Shown here: positions 23,621-26,868 of the stretch, piece after piece
Layout: each line of letters begins with the position of its first letter
Position numbering within the stretch: the stretch's first letter is position 1
NCBI GenBank assembly: GCA_017449925.1
Contig: JAFSYO010000101.1
Span: 1 to 26,868 of the forward strand
DNA length: 26,868 nt
Source of the DNA: Stomatobaculum sp.
GTDB lineage: Bacteria > Bacillota_A > Clostridia > Lachnospirales > Lachnospiraceae
Direction: 5' to 3'
Notes under the pieces: model-generated
Told to the model about the DNA's origin: nothing
Database searches by the model: none
The model's input: the letters and a program-made list of their open reading frames with translations, nothing else
Translations under genes and position numbers: made by a program

Positions 23621-24163
23621 CGTAAGGACTGTCTGCCACTCTGTGACCAGCCGCTCCACGGACCAGGCGGCATTCGCCGGGCTTGTGGAGGGAAGTTTCA
23701 CTGCCTCTCTGCCGGTCACCGGATAGATATATTTCATATAAAGTTTATGGGACGCCGCGCCATTGCAGAAAATGGCGCGGATTTTTGCTGCCTTAAGAAT
23801 GGGGGACAGGTCGTTCGGCGTCACGTTGGTGATGCTCGCGTCCGAAGCTCCGGTGATCTCACAGGAAGCTATAGTGTCCCAGAGGGCGATGTGGTTCGAG
23901 AGCAGCATGGCCCGCTTTTCCGCCACTGCAGAAGGCACAATGACCGGTCCGTTTGCCGCTGGCCCGCCCGCCGCCTGGAATTCGCCGCCTTCTCCCCGCC
24001 AATCCAGCACCTGCGCCATCACCTTCCAGAAGCGGTTCTGGGGATGACCGTAGAAAAACTGCGCTTCCCGGGATTTCGGGGACGGAAAAGACCCCAGGAT
24101 CAGGATCCGGGAGTCCTTGTCGTAGAGCGGGGGGATGGGGTGGACAAGAAAATTGCTTTCCAT
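23606..24163 (-). CDS. DNA-deoxyinosine glycosylase (uracil-DNA glycosylase superfamily)
   Basis: A 185-residue base-excision repair enzyme. The N-terminal motif ILILGSFPSPKS (20-31) followed by FFYGHPQNRFW (36-46) is characteristic of the hypoxanthine/deoxyinosine glycosylase branch. The middle has SNHIALWDTI and TNVTPNDL, and the C-terminal LPSTSPANA matches the superfamily's second active-site loop. It would remove deaminated adenine (hypoxanthine) from DNA. I start it at the ATG at 24161-24163, because AAAGGA lies about 9 bases upstream; a longer in-frame version would run into the terminator of the upstream gene. A possible -10 (TATAAA, plus-strand 24182-24187) precedes it. Confidence 0.85.
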   Translation of the reverse strand: MESNFLVHPIPPLYDKDSRILILGSFPSPKSREAQFFYGHPQNRFWKVMAQVLDWRGEGGEFQAAGGPAANGPVIVPSAVAEKRAMLLSNHIALWDTIASCEITGASDASITNVTPNDLSPILKAAKIRAIFCNGAASHKLYMKYIYPVTGREAVKLPSTSPANAAWSVERLVTEWQTVLTYLKT

Positions 24164-24192
24164 GAAAAGGGTCCTTTCTGCTTTATAACAGT

Positions 24193-24214
24193 CCCGGACA
24201 GAAACAGATCCGGG
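24193..24214 (-). repeat. Small inverted repeat ahead of the glycosylase gene
   Basis: CCCGGA (24193-24198) pairs with TCCGGG (24209-24214) across a 10-base loop, just upstream of the putative glycosylase -10. It may be a second hairpin reinforcing the terminator of the synthetase gene. Confidence 0.35.
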
Positions 24215-24223
24215 AAAGGGAAA

Positions 24224-24258
24224 GAAGGCTGCCGCACAGATCAAATGCGGCAGCCTTC
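24224..24258 (-). terminator. Terminator of the synthetase gene
   Basis: A perfect 13-base-pair stem (24224-24236 with 24246-24258) and 9-base loop begin 12 bases after the stop codon on the minus strand. A pyrimidine-rich tail (CTTTCCCTTTCCC) follows. This is a good intrinsic terminator candidate. Confidence 0.75.
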
Positions 24259-24270
24259 GGCATCGAATTG

Positions 24271-26868
24271 TCAGACGATCTTAATAACCTGCGGGACATT
24301 GCCAGCGCCAATTTTCTCCTGGCAGACAGCACCCATCTTCTCCACAGAGAAGGGATCAGCTGCGGCCACGGCAGCCTGGAGATCCTGGGCAGCCTGGGCG
24401 GCATCGGCATCCGGCGCCTGAGCGGCCTTGGCTTCCTCGGTAGCCTTGGCGATCGCTTCCGCGCGCTTCGCTGCGGCTTCCTCCGTCAGCTTCAGATCCG
24501 CGGTGAGGTAGAACTGGCTGTTATCGCCGTAGAAGACATAAGCTTCTGCGTCCACCACGCCCGGGACCTTCTTCAGAGTCTTCTCCATCGCGTAGAGGTT
24601 CGGGAAGGAGCGGCCCATGGTGCGCTCCGCCATGATAGTTCTTCCGCTGTGTTCCAGCAGGTTGATGGAACCGTCAGGAAGGATGCGGGCGGTGTAGGGA
24701 GTCTCGTAGATCTTTCCTTCGCCGAAGGGGTTCTTGTAGACCGCGGTGGCATCGGCGAATTTCTCGTTCTTGATGTACAGCCGGCCCCAGCCGCCGAAGG
24801 GCTTCTTCTCCAGGTGGTCGTTCAGGACATAGACCTTCACTCTCTGGTCCTCGGTCATATTCTTCAGGAGACGTTTCTTTCTCACGATGGAGAGGGCGCG
24901 GTCAAGATCGCCGACCCGGACCTCGTAGTGCTTCGGATAGATGGTCTCCGGAAGCTGTTTCCGGATCTGGTCCACGCTCTCCACGGTCATCATCGCCAAC
25001 ACCACGGACTCGTAGACAGTCATGAAGACCTGCAGCTGCTCTCTGTCGAAGCGGTTCTCCCAGTAGCGCAGCTCGTAGTAGTACCCTCTCCAGTCGTTGT
25101 GGATCATGAGGTGGAAGGGCAGGGAGTCGAGATTGATGGGCTGCTTCTCCGCGGGAAGTCCTCCGATGGTGTTGAGGTTCAGGATCTCGCCCTGGTACTG
25201 GAAGAACATTTCATCCGGATGCATCACGGAAATATAGCAGCGCATGGTCTCCATGATCTGGTCGGCATTCCGCTTCAGGAACGCGGCCACTTTCTCATGG
25301 GGCTTTTCGGTCTGGCGGTACATGTAGGTCAGGAACAGCGGACCAACCAGCCTGTTCCAGCGGCTGTCGGTGCGGCCGCTGTGGATGCTGGAGCTCAGCG
25401 TGTCCTTTTCGTTCATGAAGAGGCCGATGCAGTAGTTGAACGCGCTCAGGAACAAGACGTTCTCGGAGACGCCGAACTTCTGGCAGTAACCTTTCAGCTT
25501 GCTGCGGCTGATCTGGTAGAAATGGTCGCGGAGTTTCGAGTTGTGTCCGTGAGCCAGGTCATAACAGTCTCTGCGGGTCAGGATGCTCTTCCGGACGCGG
25601 AAGTCCTTCGTCAGACCCTTGAAGTACTCGACGTTTTCGCCGCGCATTCCGGCGGCATCCTTCGCCTTGTAGTCCAGGACATACTCGTAGTAGCTGTAGC
25701 CCTCGAACTCGAGCTTTTCGCCGAGGTACAGACGGTTCAGATCCTCGAAGATGATGTTCAGGCTCATGCCGTCGCCGATGATGTGGGCCAGGTCGAAGAA
25801 GAAGTAGCGGCTCTCTTCGGTGCGGACGATGCAGGTGTGGTACAGCAGTTCTCCCTGCTCGTACATGAAGGGCTTCACCATGTTCGGGAACTCTTCCTGC
25901 CACTGGGCCTCTGTCATGTCGACGATCGGGATTTCCACCTCGCGGCTGTCATCGCGGAAGTTCATGTAGACGCCGTTCTCATCCTTCTGGATGATGTCCT
26001 TCATCTCCGGGTGCACCTCAAAGAGGTCCTTGACGGCCTGGATCAGCCGGGCAAGATCCACATCCGGATCCAGCTTCCAGCAGAAGGGCAGGTTGGAGGT
26101 GGTGTTGCCGCGCATGACGTAGGCGAAGTACATCTGCAGGGTGGTGAGCGGATAGACCTTGCGGACACTGTAGTCGATGGTCTCCGCGTTCATCTTCTCT
26201 TCGTAGAGCTTTTCCAGTTCCAGGACAGTCGGGTGTTTCACCAGCTCGTCCAGGGTCATGCTGAGCTTCAGGGCATCGTAGATAGAGGAAAGAAGCATGA
26301 TGCTGCCCATGGAATCGAGGCCGGCCTCGTAGAAATCCATATCCGTGCCGAAGTCTCTGTGGCCCAGCTGCGCCGCCGCGATCTCGTAGAGGGTCTTCTG
26401 GATCTCTGTTTCCGGAAGACGCATGACTTCGCGGGTCTCTTTTGCCTGCTTCAGCTCATCGAAGAAGGCCTTGCGGATGATCTTCTTGGAGGAAGTCTTC
26501 TTAAAGGGTTTTTTGCGGGTGTGGCTGCGCAGGATCCGCTTGAAGCTGGGAAGCTTCTCGTTGATCCTCTGAACAACTTCCTCGATGGCGGCTTCCACGT
26601 CCTGGATGCCGCGGTCCTCCGCGTACTTGAAGTTCGGGTAGATCTCGGCGCAGATCATGTCATTGTCGCCGTAGATCAGCACGTCCTCAGTCAGAGGCTC
26701 GTCTACGAACATGTTCTCCAGCTGCTCCGGCGCCACGTTCTCGCCGTTGGAAAGGATGATCAGGTTCTTCACGCGGCCGGTGAGGTACAGGAAGTTATCC
26801 TCATCCAGGTAGCCGAGGTCGCCGGTGCGGAGCCATCCGTCCTCAGTGAGGGCGGCTTTGGTGCTCTC
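24271..26868 (-). CDS. Nonribosomal peptide synthetase-like protein: adenylation end, carrier, condensation, degenerate adenylation remnant (partial)
   Basis: The frame is open from the right edge to a stop at 24271-24273 (865 visible residues; the N-terminus is outside). In order: the end of an adenylation domain, with [12 protein letters not shown] (about 11-22), [21 protein letters not shown] (in parts, 31-51) and a lysine-rich A10-like [11 protein letters not shown] (123-133). A carrier domain follows with phosphopantetheine-site Ser186 in GLDSMGS. A condensation domain (about 238-670) has AHIIGDGMS, where the catalytic His361 and Asp365 remain and the first His of HHxxxDG is Ala. The C-terminal 190 residues resemble the last third of a second adenylation domain ([37 protein letters not shown]). 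This part lacks the TGD aspartate and A10 lysine and has an Ala/Glu-rich insertion. The product is unknown. Confidence 0.85.
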   Translation of the reverse strand, partial: ESTKAALTEDGWLRTGDLGYLDEDNFLYLTGRVKNLIILSNGENVAPEQLENMFVDEPLTEDVLIYGDNDMICAEIYPNFKYAEDRGIQDVEAAIEEVVQRINEKLPSFKRILRSHTRKKPFKKTSSKKIIRKAFFDELKQAKETREVMRLPETEIQKTLYEIAAAQLGHRDFGTDMDFYEAGLDSMGSIMLLSSIYDALKLSMTLDELVKHPTVLELEKLYEEKMNAETIDYSVRKVYPLTTLQMYFAYVMRGNTTSNLPFCWKLDPDVDLARLIQAVKDLFEVHPEMKDIIQKDENGVYMNFRDDSREVEIPIVDMTEAQWQEEFPNMVKPFMYEQGELLYHTCIVRTEESRYFFFDLAHIIGDGMSLNIIFEDLNRLYLGEKLEFEGYSYYEYVLDYKAKDAAGMRGENVEYFKGLTKDFRVRKSILTRRDCYDLAHGHNSKLRDHFYQISRSKLKGYCQKFGVSENVLFLSAFNYCIGLFMNEKDTLSSSIHSGRTDSRWNRLVGPLFLTYMYRQTEKPHEKVAAFLKRNADQIMETMRCYISVMHPDEMFFQYQGEILNLNTIGGLPAEKQPINLDSLPFHLMIHNDWRGYYYELRYWENRFDREQLQVFMTVYESVVLAMMTVESVDQIRKQLPETIYPKHYEVRVGDLDRALSIVRKKRLLKNMTEDQRVKVYVLNDHLEKKPFGGWGRLYIKNEKFADATAVYKNPFGEGKIYETPYTARILPDGSINLLEHSGRTIMAERTMGRSFPNLYAMEKTLKKVPGVVDAEAYVFYGDNSQFYLTADLKLTEEAAAKRAEAIAKATEEAKAAQAPDADAAQAAQDLQAAVAAADPFSVEKMGAVCQEKIGAGNVPQVIKIV

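Noticed and set aside
24164..24244. Longer N-terminus for the DNA glycosylase starting at 24244
   Set aside because: It would include the terminator hairpin of the upstream gene, and the family motif begins shortly after the ATG at 24163, which has its own ribosome site.
26770..26772. GTG at 26770-26772 as the true start of the synthetase gene
   Set aside because: The frame stays open to the window edge and the 32 upstream codons encode the adenylation A7 motif ([12 protein letters not shown]), so the gene clearly continues beyond the window.

Overview
The window looks like a chromosomal segment from a G+C-rich member of the Clostridia, most likely Lachnospiraceae. The evidence is strong AGGAGG-type ribosome sites, a clostridial-type cell-wall-binding repeat protein, a GerM-like (GerMN) lipoprotein, several RsbU/SpoIIE-type phosphatases with extracellular sensors, and a short type-2 ArgC. 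I saw no phage genes, insertion sequences, CRISPR arrays or rRNA. The family-level placement is an inference.

Layout. (1) 1-760, minus: a zinc-ribbon membrane protein running off the left edge, with its own promoter. (2) 944-5764, plus: a tight operon of a membrane sensor histidine kinase, a lipoprotein with two GerMN domains, and the ComEC DNA-uptake channel. (3) 5895-6929: a secreted protein with cell-wall-binding repeats, followed by a hairpin. (4) 7088-10205: a nucleoside-salvage operon (udp, cdd, deoC, deoB). It would deaminate cytidine, split uridine and deoxyuridine, isomerise the sugar phosphate, and cleave deoxyribose-5-phosphate to glyceraldehyde-3-phosphate and acetaldehyde. (5) 10335-11869: a lone argC and a flavin-reductase-like protein separated by a strong hairpin. 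(6) 11952-12056: tRNA-Val(GAC) with a consensus-like promoter and a clear terminator.

(7) 12193-22770 is dominated by three paralogous membrane phosphatases of the SpoIIE/RsbU (PP2C) type: 12193-13956, 16405-18153 and 21103-22770 (minus). Between and beside them lie a C-terminal remnant of alpha-acetolactate decarboxylase, moeA, an HD-domain phosphohydrolase (minus), a YihY-type membrane protein, an MFS-like transporter, a small four-helix membrane protein, and a secreted SH3-like protein on a Thr/Ala/Glu stalk. The second phosphatase gene overlaps yihY by 59 bases, and the following two genes also overlap, so they look like one translationally coupled membrane operon. All three phosphatases keep the metal-binding aspartates. 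No STAS-domain or RsbW-type partner is in the window, so their targets are elsewhere.

(8) 22844-26868: a TauE/SafE-type permease, a DNA-deoxyinosine/uracil glycosylase (minus), and the 3' part of a nonribosomal-peptide-synthetase-like gene (minus). The last shows the end of an adenylation domain, a carrier domain, a condensation domain and a degenerate C-terminal third of a second adenylation domain.

The items that most deserve follow-up are the synthetase end with its dead adenylation remnant, the three-phosphatase array with its coupled membrane operon, and the kinase/GerMN lipoprotein pair, whose gene order recalls mtrB-lpqB of actinobacteria. The acetolactate decarboxylase remnant that keeps its zinc ligands is also worth checking. 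Recurrent regulatory structure is visible: many promoters here carry an extended -10 (TGnTATAAT-like), and one phosphatase gene appears to have a leaderless start.
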